DNA of 64,000 bases from Lichtheimia corymbifera B2541 (taxonomy: Eukaryota > Mucoromycota > Mucoromycetes > Mucorales > Lichtheimiaceae). The notes beneath the pieces were generated by a model, which was not told the origin of the DNA, did not search any database, and was given only the letters and a program-made list of their open reading frames with translations. Shown piece after piece: positions 13,651 through 23,900 of this stretch (its first letter is position 1; every line of letters begins with the position of its first letter). The stretch is from positions 124,001 through 188,000 of the forward strand of contig JNEU01001062.1 of the NCBI GenBank assembly GCA_000697475.1. The letters run 5' to 3'. A program made the position numbers and the translations under genes.

Positions 13651-15637
13651 ATGTTTATTTACGGTAAGTAGGCAATACCGCTTGCTGTATTGATTACAAG
13701 TCTCTCATATTGTAACCCACGTCGTAGCCGTTGCTTTATTCCACTTTTTGGTGCTCTCTGTGTTAGCACAGGATACCAGCTACAGTGTCATCTCCCTGGT
13801 GAATGGTGACGCTGCTGGTATGGTTGTCGTTGTAGATGACAAGCCATATCCTCTACACATTACATCATCATCGTCTCTTTTATTCTCTGGTTCAGCCCCA
13901 CACCCTGAAAAAAGCTATCATTATGCCAAAGTTGATTCCACTGGAAACATTCTGGAGAATGAGCCATTTGATCGGGAGCCCTTTGACGGCGATGCTACAC
14001 CCAACGAACATTATAATCGAACCTGGAATACTTGGAAGATCCCCCAACTGCCCCAAGTCTTGGATCCATTGCCAGCTATTCATCGCATTGATAGCAAGCT
14101 ACATATCGACGGCGAGATCCCAACTATCCACATCACTGGTGATGACCAGGCCATTCAAAATATGCATAAGCATGATAAGGATGACATCCAAGTGAATACT
14201 ACCATGACCTATATTAGGTAAGAATGCGTACCAAAAATGAAGAAAGAGGAATACCTTGTATTAATTAAGCACCAGTCTTCATGATGTCCAAACGTTTTCC
14301 GGTGTCGAATTTGAAATCTCCGGTCGTTTCTCACGTGAGGCATCTAAGCTAGCATACAACCTTAAGCTTCCAAAAAAGACGTACCTTTATGGATACCGAC
14401 GCCTTAAGCTACGATCATTGGCAACTGACCCCTCTTATATCCGTGAGGATTTGGGTTACAAGATGTTGGCAGCTGCAGGAGTACCGACCACTGATACCAG
14501 CTATGTCAGGTAAAACTTACTATTACATACCAATTTTTGAATAAGCAATAACCACTAAACCACCACCACCCCTTATTTAGAGTGTATCTAAACGATCAAC
14601 CACTCGGCCTATTTGGATTTATCGAGAAATTTAAAAACCCTTGGTTACGCAACGAATTTGCCGATGGTAATAAGGATTACCAACAAGGCACATTATATCA
14701 AGGCAAATACACCAATCCCAAAGCAGAGCTTCTTGGTGGTCGTGTCTCAGATCTTAGCTACTACGGCGATAAGGAGGGCCCTTATGCCTTGGGCGAATAT
14801 AAAATTGCAGAAGATCCATCCGAAGGCGAACCCAACTACAAGGCTCTGATCGAATTGACCAAATTCCTTGACAAGGCACCAGCTACAAAGGAAGCATGGG
14901 GGGCCCACTTCGATATGGAGAGTGTATTAAGAGGGTAAGATCAAGTCAGGAAGGGGGAGGAGGAACAAAGTAATATTTCCAAAGTCAGTTTCTTATATTA
15001 TATCCCTGATTCCAGAATGGCTCTTGAATTCCTGCTTGGTTTTGCTGATGGCTATTTGACCGTGGCTGATAACTATTATGTCTATCAGACATCTCCCAAC
15101 AGCACCAAGTTCCTCTTTATGCTATGGGATATTGATCTCAGTCTAGGATCCACCTCGCTCATCGAAATGTCCCAAATCGAAGCAGGTGACTGGCACAAGT
15201 TTACCAGTTCAGTGACAAAGCGCCCCCTCATGAAATTCCTCCAAGTACCTGAATACGCAAATCGATTCGATCAATTAATACGAGAGCTCAACGACAACCT
15301 AATGACCCTCGATGTACTAGGCCAACGCATTGATGAAACAGCGGCAATGCTCAAAGAAGATGTTGAATGGGATAAATCATGCCCACGTGTTAGCAGCGTT
15401 GGTCTGCTCAACTATAATGATATGGCTGTGTTGGCTCATGCGTTTGGCTTTATGAAGACCGTCGATGTCAGCATGCACACCGTCCACGACTTTAACTCAC
15501 GACAACGCCATGATGATGTTAAGTTCATGGATGCTGTCAATGGACCTACAGGATACAAGCACTCTTTGGTTGGTCTCAAGGAATTCATCAAGGTCAAGCA
15601 TCAAAACGTCGCTGATCACTATGATGACGAGCAATAG
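13651..15637 (+). CDS. Secreted CotH-family protein, copy 1
   Basis: Five exons (13651-13663, 13728-14217, 14276-14509, 14581-14934, 15016-15637) sum to 570 codons exactly in frame. The 13-nt first exon supplies the ATG. After splicing the N-terminus is MFIYAVALFHFLVLSVLAQD, a good signal peptide. CotH kinase-fold features follow: an N-terminal beta region (HNGD-type segments, FSGVEFEISG), LYGYRRLKLRS, DPSYIREDLGYKML, VYLNDQPLGLFGFIEKF, and an acidic metal-binding-like MLWDIDLSLGS. In Mucorales, CotH proteins are spore or cell-surface proteins, and some act in host-cell attachment. This copy ends VADHYDDEQ with no hydrophobic GPI-anchor tail, so it is predicted to be secreted or loosely wall-bound. 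It forms a direct tandem with the paralogue at 16478. Confidence 0.9.
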
Positions 15638-16416
15638 AATTCTTTCTCGCTTTTACTTTTCTCCTTATATAACACCATCATCATCATTCTGCCATAATAA
15701 TATCAGCATTTGTATACAGCATCATTAAACGTTTATCGTAAAGCATTCACTACAATTTACCTCGGTATGATCCTTCTCTCTAATCTTTCAAAATGCTCAT
15801 CTAGATAAACTCTGAGGATTGCACTGTCCATACATCACATTATCAAGCGGCCTCAACGATGCTGAAGCTGATTATACATACGTTGGGTACACAAATGGAA
15901 GAGCTGGATCACCTAGCAATACTACACACCAAAGATACATGACGCCCATGAAGTCATGTGAACCTTGGATCATCCATCAACACTTCTTTTGGCGATGGAC
16001 CTTGAATTTGTTAGCTAATAAATGCAGTTGCCATGTTACAACGAGACACCATACCAACGCTCTCAGGGGGGTGGGAAAACGACGATTACTGCAGTTGAGT
16101 TGAATTGAGGTTGCTGGCAATTCCGATATTATGCATGGTGGAACCATCATCAAGCTGCCATTGCGTTCAAGGAAGCTTTGTAACTTGAGTAGATTTTGTA
16201 GTGGATATGATCATGCTGAATACTTGGTATGAGGCACGTTTGAAAAGAAGTAGCCGCTTTTCCCTTCATTGACGCAAACAAGTTCCTGTAGTGCACAAGA
16301 AATTATGCCATGCAAGTCTCATGAATCAGGGGTTAAAGGTAGTTATCGCCGATGGAAAATGAGGATGGCGCATGCAGATTGGCATTATTACGATGGCGTT
16401 CTGCTTATGTGGACGT
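15638..16416. other. Intergenic spacer between CotH copies
   Basis: No gene seen. The last about 120 nt, around 16365-16416, carry a block similar to the upstream region of copy 1, including GCGCATGCAGATTGGCATT against GACGCATGCAGGGTAGCATT at about 13529-13548. The duplication therefore included promoter sequence. Confidence 0.5.
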
Positions 16417-16423
16417 GTATAAA
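16417..16423 (+). promoter_or_regulatory. Putative TATA box of CotH-2
   Basis: GTATAAA lies about 60 nt before the inferred ATG at 16478, matching the position of the TATA-like element of CotH-1. Confidence 0.5.
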
Positions 16424-16477
16424 GCATTGACAGAAAACGAAACTTCTTCTCTTTACGGAGATCTTTCCACTAAGTGA

Positions 16478-18474
16478 ATGCTTATTTACAGTAAGTAGTA
16501 GGCGCTAATGGTTGCTGCTATGTTTACACGTCTCACATCAAATTGCATCTTCCATATAGCCGCTGCATTTGCCCACTTTTTTGTCTCTGCGTTAGCACAG
16601 CAAGCCAGCTACAATGTCATTTCATCGGTGACAGCTGATGCTGCTGCTGGTATGGCAGTTGTGGTAGATGACAAATCATATCCAATGCACCAGGACACAT
16701 CATTATCCTCTCTCCTGTTCTCGGCTTCAGCTCCACGTCCTGAAAAAGGCTACCATTATGCAAAAGTCGATGCCACTGGGAGCATCCTTGAGAGTGAGCC
16801 ATTTAATCGGAAGCCTTTTGATGGTGATGCTACACCCAACGAGCATTATAATCGAACCTGGAATACCTGGAGGATACCCCAACTGCCTCAAGCCTTGGAT
16901 CCCTTACCAGTTATCAATCGCATTGATAGCAAACTGCATATTGACGGCGAGATCCCCACTATCCATATCACAGGTGATGATCAGGCTATTCAAAACATGC
17001 ATAAAAATGACGGAGATGACATCAAAGTGAGCATCAACATGACCCACATCAGGTAAACTAAAAACTGTACACCTGCAAAGAAACCATCGTCTTAATGATT
17101 TGATATAGCCTTCATGATGTCCAAACTTTTTCCGGTGTTGAATTTGAAATCTCTGGCCATTCATCTCGTCAAGCTCCCAAACTAGCATACAATCTTAAGC
17201 TTCCAAAGAAGACTTATCTTTATGGATATCGACGTCTCAAGTTGAGGTCATTAGGCACCGATCCATCCTATATTCGTGAGGATTTGGGATACAAGATGCT
17301 GCATGCTGCGGGGGTGCCAACCACCGATAGTAGCTATGTCAGGTAGTGCTCAGCTATCTCATGATCAAATATGCAATTCGATCACTGATAATTATCCCAT
17401 TTTTTTAATTTAGAGTGTATCTTAACAATCAGCCACTCGGGCTGTTTGGATTTATCGAGAAATTCAAGAACCCTTGGTTACGCAACGAATTTAATGATGG
17501 CAAAAAGGGCTACCAACAAGGCACATTGTATCAAAGCAAGAGCAAGGCAGGTGGTCCTTTAGGTCTTTTCAGTGGCAATCTCTCAGACCTCAGCTACTAT
17601 GGGGACCAAGAACAATCTTATTTGTTCCAATACAAGACCGCAGAAGATCCATCTTCAAAAGAGAAACCTAACTTCTCGGCTCTTATCCAATTGACTAATT
17701 TCCTTGACAATGCATCATCCACCACCAAGAAGGAAGCATGGGAGGCTCATTTCGACATGGAAAGTGTCATGAGAGGGTAAGATATTATGAGCAAAGTCAT
17801 AGCATCATCATAAGCAATTTCATCTTATGCTGTATGCATCGCTTATTAGGGTGGCTCTGGAGTTCTTGATGGGATTTGGTGATAGCTACTTGACAGCATT
17901 CAACAACTACTACATCTATCAAACGGCTCCCGACAGCTCCAAGTTCATGTTTTTGCTGTATGACATTGACCACTGCATGGGATCCACGCCTTTTGTCAAG
18001 ATGTCACAGATCGAAACAGGTGACTGGCACAAGTTCACAAACGAGGTATCCAAACGTCCTCTTATGAAATTCACCCAAGTGCCTGAATACGCTCGTCGCT
18101 TTGATCAATTAATACAAGAGCTCAATGACAAGTTACTGAATCTGGATGTGATTGGTCAGCGCATCGATGATACGGTGGCAATGCTTCAAGAGGATGTTGC
18201 ATGGGATAAATCATGTCCACGTGTGAGCAAAGCAAATTTCTCTAGCGATAGCGACATCCTCGCAATGGAAGATAAGCTCGATCAAGTGAAGAGTGAGAAC
18301 CTAGATCTCGATACGTTTTACAAATATAATCAACGGATGCGTGATGGAGATATTGGATTCATCCAAGCTGTCAATGGACCTACACACTACGAATCCTCCT
18401 TGGTTGGCCTCAAGGAATTCATCAAGATCAAGCATCAAAATGTTGTTGATCACTATAGCAGCAGCAACCAATAG
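16478..18474 (+). CDS. Secreted CotH-family protein, copy 2
   Basis: A tandem paralogue of the gene at 13651 with the same five-exon layout (16478-16490, 16560-17052, 17109-17342, 17414-17776, 17850-18474), 575 codons in frame. The 13-nt exon 1 again gives the start, and the spliced N-terminus is MLIYTAAFAHFFVSALAQQ, a signal peptide. Exon 3 has identical length to copy 1. Conserved blocks are FSGVEFEISG, KKTYLYGYRRLKLRS, VYLNNQPLGLFGFIEKF and LLYDIDHCMGS (D-x-D metal-type site). Copy 2 has extra residues before the C-terminal segment (DSDILAMEDKLDQVK). An unspliced alternative start at 16508 would also give a hydrophobic N-terminus, but the equivalent in copy 1 has no ATG and an in-frame stop. 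There is no GPI-anchor tail (ends DHYSSSNQ). Confidence 0.9.
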
Positions 18475-18741
18475 AATTCTTCTTTTTACGTGTAATGTAA
18501 TGTTCATTATTGTCATATCATCCATCATAAATCTCCTCTTTTCCTTGAAATCATGTGTTGGGTGATTTATATAGACATGTGTGTTGCTTCATATCGAGGC
18601 ATTTTGTGGCCTGTGGCTGGTAGTAATAGCGTGGACAGGATGTTCTGCGTATGAAACACCGCAAGCAGATTATGCAGGCAAAATTTGGGACTTTTTTTGT
18701 CTCTCTCTCTTTTCCTTTCCCCTCCATTTCGCCGTACACCA

Positions 18742-19538
18742 ATGGGTCTCGCCGGTGTCAAACAAAAGCAACGCATCAGCGCTGATCCCAACAATCTCAC
18801 ATGGAGCAATGGTATATACGATACAACGATCCCCACAATCTCTTTTATTAGTCTTCTCATTATGAATTCTACTTGTAGATCAGTCCAAGTTTGGTTTCCG
18901 CATGCTCATGAAGATGGGTTGGGCACCCGGTAAAGGTCTCGGTGTCAATGAAGACGGCAACCAGGAACATGTCAAGATCCGGCTCAAGGAGGATAACCTT
19001 GGCTTGGGTGCCAACAAAAAGACATCCGACAATTGGCTTGACAATACCGACAGCTTTTCTCGACTCTTAGCCGATCTCAATGCACGAACTGAGTCAGCAT
19101 CAGCTTCGCCAGAGCCAGAATCAGATGAACAACAGCAGCAGGATGGTGATGATAATGAAAAGTCGACCAAGAAGCGGAAACGATCATCATCTTCCGACGA
19201 TGACAGTGAGAAGTCTGAAAAGAAGAAAAAGAAGAAGGACAAGAAGGACAAGTCTGAAAAGAAGAAGGACAAGAAGAAGGATAAGAAGGACAAGGCTGAG
19301 AAGAAGGACAAGTCTGAGAAGAAGAAGGACAAAAAGAAGAGCAAAGACAAGGCTGAGGAAGCACCAGCACAAACCGTTTTGCGTAATGCGTAAGTTACAT
19401 TCATTGGTAAGGCTATCGAAGAATCTAACAAGATATGATTATAGTGCTCGAGCCAAGTTTTTACGAGCGAAGCGGATGGCTACTCAACAAGATCCTGCAC
19501 GACTTAATGAGATTCTCGGCATCAAATCACCTGCATAA
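18742..19538 (+). CDS. PXR1: G-patch protein, PINX1/PXR1 (GNO1) homologue
   Basis: Three exons (18742-18811, 18879-19389, 19445-19538) give 224 residues. It begins MGLAGVKQKQRISADPNNLTW. The G-patch (about 25-70) reads FGFRMLMKMGWAPGKGLG, then HVKIRLKEDNLGLGA, the classic PinX1/Pxr1 arrangement. The middle is a long Lys/Asp/Glu tract with repeated K-K-D-K and K-S-E-K units, as in yeast Pxr1. The last exon encodes ARAKFLRAKRMATQQDPARL with a terminal EILGIKSPA, also family-typical. Pxr1/PinX1 is nucleolar. It stimulates the DEAH helicase Prp43 in rRNA and snoRNA processing and can inhibit telomerase. The Lys-rich repeat is coded by an AAG/GAC-rich purine tract on the plus strand. Confidence 0.93.
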
Positions 19539-19769
19539 ACCAACAATAAACATTAGAGGGGAAAATCATCATATCTATCTTTTTGCATGCAATACAATTC
19601 TATTTGATCTATATATGACTTATGTTTATGCAACATCATGCGTATTAGTGATAGACAAAATCATGCCATAAATCATCCCTCCTTTTTTGGGGCTGCTGTC
19701 ATTGTAAAAAGCGCTCTCGTTGTCCTAAATTTATCCTGTGTGCTCAGCTTACAATCGAACAATCACACC

Positions 19770-20864
19770 ATGCTTCTTTTTTCTTTTTCTCATCGATTAT
19801 GGATTACAACCCCCATTTTACTATTCATTATACATATCATTGCCATAGTTGAAGCTACTGAACGAGAGTATTATATTGCAGCCGAGGAGATCGAGTGGGA
19901 TTATGCACCAAAGAACCACGATCTGCTCCATGATCTGCCATTAGAGTCCAGCCCGGCTCGATTCTACACTGTACGCAATGAGACTCGAATCGGCAAAGTA
20001 TACCACAAAGCTATGTATTATCAATACCATGACAACGAGTTTCGAAGGCGAGCTGCACGTGACCCTGCCATGGGATTTATTGGACCTGTGATTCGAGGCG
20101 AAGCGGGTGACCGACTACGCATTACATTCTTCAATCGAGCCAAACGGCGATACAGCATCCATCCTTATGTAAGCGACCTAGCAACGACTTCCCCCTCGCA
20201 TGTCGTCGAACCTGGAGAGAAATACACATACATTTGGGATGTACCCGTTACCATCAATGATACGCGAGTATGGTGTTACATGTCACGAGCGGATCCAGTG
20301 CATGATGTCCATGATGGGTTACTAGGCCCTGTTGTTATATACCCTGCCAATACATTACAACGACCCACACCCGGTTCACCTGAACGCCCATCCATGTTGG
20401 ACCGCGAGATATTCACAGTGATGACCATTACGGATGAAAACATGTCACATTATATTCGTCAATCAGCTGAGGCTGCCAATGTACCACTCGCAAGAGACCC
20501 TGGTTTCTTTGAATCGAATTGCATGTATCATATCAATGGATTTGTCTTCAACAACAATCCTTCCTTGCACATGTACTATGGTGATCGCGTTCGCTGGTAT
20601 ATACTCTCGCTAGGCCTTGGTGATGACGATCCACATACAGCTCATTGGCACGGTGCTACACTACTCCAACATGGTCATAGAATGGACGTTGTCGATCTTA
20701 TGCCCGTCAGCTTTGAATGGCTTGATATGATGCCAGATAATGAAGGCCAATGGCTCTTCCACTGCCACGTGACCCAACACTTTGATGCAGGAATGTCAGC
20801 CTTTTATCAAGTAGAGAAACTAGAATACAATGGTGCAGAAGGCTGGGATGAAGATGAAGGCTAA
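19770..20864 (+). CDS. Ceruloplasmin-like two-domain multicopper oxidase with incomplete copper ligands
   Basis: A single-exon frame of 365 residues from ATG 19770. A hydrophobic signal peptide (PILLFIIHIIAIVEA) comes first, then a ceruloplasmin/hephaestin/factor-V-like cupredoxin pair: EIEWDYAPKNHDLL, MGFIGPVIRGEAGD, VWCYMSRADP, DGLLGPVVIYP. The second cupredoxin domain has HTAHWHG and HCHVTQHFDAGM, holding the T1 Cys, His and Met and four trinuclear His. In the first domain the family's HPHG site reads HPY and the YHSH site reads YMSR, so three trinuclear ligands are replaced. No intron is present, unusual in this window. It is secreted or membrane-associated. Oxidase activity as a monomer is doubtful. 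Confidence 0.85.
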   Translation: MLLFSFSHRLWITTPILLFIIHIIAIVEATEREYYIAAEEIEWDYAPKNHDLLHDLPLESSPARFYTVRNETRIGKVYHKAMYYQYHDNEFRRRAARDPAMGFIGPVIRGEAGDRLRITFFNRAKRRYSIHPYVSDLATTSPSHVVEPGEKYTYIWDVPVTINDTRVWCYMSRADPVHDVHDGLLGPVVIYPANTLQRPTPGSPERPSMLDREIFTVMTITDENMSHYIRQSAEAANVPLARDPGFFESNCMYHINGFVFNNNPSLHMYYGDRVRWYILSLGLGDDDPHTAHWHGATLLQHGHRMDVVDLMPVSFEWLDMMPDNEGQWLFHCHVTQHFDAGMSAFYQVEKLEYNGAEGWDEDEG

Positions 20865-20914
20865 ACTATACTATTAAATAAAAAAAGGGAGGGGAAAACC
20901 AAACTATTTTGTTT

Positions 20915-23900
20915 TTAACAATATCCAAGCTGAGGCGAGGAGAGGATATAGACCTGATCCGTGGCTTTAAGAATAAGCGATGGCACAGGGTTGGTATAAA
21001 CAAATGGAAGCTCGTTGCCAAGAGAATCATCAGCAGCACGGAGCAAGCCGAGTGGCATGATCCCATAGCCCAATAATAACGTTTCAAACATGAACGCAAA
21101 CGTCTGGTCGATAAATTCAGGAGGCATTGGTATGCTGGTGAGATGGGGTGCATGGATCATGGCTGAAGTCACCGTGCTGAAATCCTGAGACGATGACATT
21201 AAATGGGCGGCTGATCCATCAAGAAGGGGTCCTGGCATGCCACATAGTGTCTTGATGATGGATACAATATCGGGCTTGTAGTATGTTTGGCTGAGCAGCA
21301 CATTGTTGATTAAGCTGTCTGCAATCACGTCGCCAGCAGCGTATGCAGGTGTGTAAAATACATCAATCTCCTCGGCAACATCTTTTTCTTGAAGCAAATG
21401 CATGAAGCGGATATTGGATTTCTCGACTATACAACGAATCCCCCGTTAATCATGCTGTGTCACACACCTTGTCCTATCACACTTACCTAGATTCACAATG
21501 GTATAAGCACCTTCCGCACGCTCTTGAACCAAAAGGTCAATGATATGACTCGTCATACTACACATTCCTCATGTCAATAACTCAACTGCATCATAATCAA
21601 GGTTACTTACATTGCAGGACTATCCGAATTATATTCGCACTCGTCAAGGCAATCCTTCTCGCTATATCACATTATCCAAATAAATGACTATGTTTCATCC
21701 ACCATGATATCATGCATTTTACCTCATCACTACCACTTGTTTGGCTCGCTTTACACCTGCTTTGAGAAGATCATCCGGTTGCCTGCAATCGCCCTAATAG
21801 AGAGACATTTCAGTATCGGTCGCATCTTCTCCAAACAAATCACATTTACCACTATAAAGTACACCTTCGGGAACATGCTAATCAGCTCAAACGTTTTCGG
21901 TTTGGGTGGCGTGGCACAAAGAATGACAATGTCCTGCAATGCCTCAGGTCGCATGTGAGGTGATCTATGTATCGCTGTAGATGAGTCGAGAGATAAAGGT
22001 GATCCTGTTGCTGCTGTTGTTGTACCTGAGATTATAAATAAACTTGAAAATGTTGACGACTTCACGATGAACGCACACAAGAATATGGCCACGCATATTG
22101 GCTGCTGATGTGATGGTCACTTTTTTGACATCGTCGACACGCTCTTCCAAAACATAGGAGAGTGGCAATGAAACATCATCCATAAGCGATGATCCGCTGC
22201 TATCGTCGTCCAAGGTGTGATGATGAGGATGCGGCACAGGTGATTGACCAAGACGGCTGATAAGAGCACGACTTCCTGTTAGCAATGCATGACGTGGAGT
22301 CGGAAGTCGAGATAGTTTGTATCGCTCTGGAGGTGGTTTTGTGTGTGTCGAAGATGGAGGATGAGACGGAGTGGTAGTACTGTTGGGCATGGGTGGTTGT
22401 TGTTGCTGCAAATTTGATAGCCATTCCTGTTGCGGCACGGGCATACGTAGTGGCATCGTTCTCATCCGATGAATGGTCTGCGTTACATACGTTGGGTTCT
22501 TTGAAAGGAGAAAGCCGTCAATCACCAATCCTTCATTAAACGACCTTTTGGCTTTTTACATACCAGATATTCGATATCTCTGATCTCCTTAGGGCTCTCG
22601 GATATATAAACGCATAAATCTTTCTTCTTGATAATATAGTCGTTGCTGGGATTAAGCAGAATCTCGTATTCGTCTCTGTCAGCAGCATATGTCTTGATGG
22701 CAAATAAAATGACTTGACATTCTTTGAAAACGATCTACATATCCAAATAAGAGATGCTAATCATACGAATAGAAAAATGCACTTACCCATGCTATATGAC
22801 CGAAATCCATATCAACCATATAAGGTGCAGGTTTTTGGGTATAGATCTCATTGCATGAACCATCATCTATAGCAAAGGAGTCAGTGTAAATTGAACATAC
22901 ACCCATCTACGTTTCCGATGTATTACCATATTGAGCTTGCCAAGGCTCGTCATAGCGATTGGTGGGTTGTCGTTGATGAAGCAAGTTGGTAATCAATGTT
23001 GAAACGCCACGACAGCGGCAATTCATGGCCAGCAGGTACTGCTTGAATTCACGAACACAAATGATTTCCTTTGCCACCTTTTGGTATATGGCCGTGCTTG
23101 GAGACAAGTTATAAGAGTAGATGGGCACGTTGTGACTGACTGTGTAGCAGTAGAGCGACCATAGACGCACCGTGTTACGCTCATCTTCCTCAGCAGCTAC
23201 CTTTGCATTTTGGTCTACAATGCACACGATCAACAATAAGCCCCTTGGAGGTGTTGCTGTCAGTACAAACAGTTACCTGATATAGTAAAGATAGCCTTTG
23301 CATAGCGTGCACGCTGAATAAATAAACATCAATGAGTTGAGATCGCGAGGATGCGCCACCAACCGGCTCACATGGTCTATACTTACCACTCGTTGCAATG
23401 TCTTCTCATTCTACAATATCACATTATTAGTCAACAGCCAAAGTATGACTACGGGTCAACATTTTCTTACCAGCACTGAACCATGTAGGAATTGTATACG
23501 ATGTCCCCACATGGAATTCCTTTCCAAGAGCTTGAGATCATCCGGAGGACGATTGATATCAAGAAAGACCACGTTTAAATGCCGTTCTGCATTTTCCTAT
23601 TGTTCCACCAAAATCGTTAAATCCACTGAAGCGTGCCACATGCATACAATTTGCTTACCCGATTTAAAAACCCATCCAGTATTTCGTTCACTTGCTCTAA
23701 GCGAAAGGCACCCACAATCAAAATGAATGGCATCGATCCGCTGGATACATGTCCACCGCCCTCTGTGAATAGATAAGCTTAGCATATACACCACACGTCA
23801 TCACAAATAAATGTACCCACCATTCCTTTTACGATTGGTCGCGAGAACATCTGTAACCAAGCTTGGCAGGACGGCCAATGACGTCAAAATAATCAACATC

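Noticed and set aside
16508..16559. Unspliced start of CotH-2 at 16508
   Set aside because: It would give a plausible hydrophobic N-terminus, but the matching region of CotH-1 has a stop and no ATG, whereas the 13-nt exon model works for both. It is kept as an alternative only.
19187..19431. Leu/Ser/Phe-rich minus-strand frames opposite PXR1
   Set aside because: They are the reverse reading of the Lys/Asp repeat tract of PXR1, with no independent signal.
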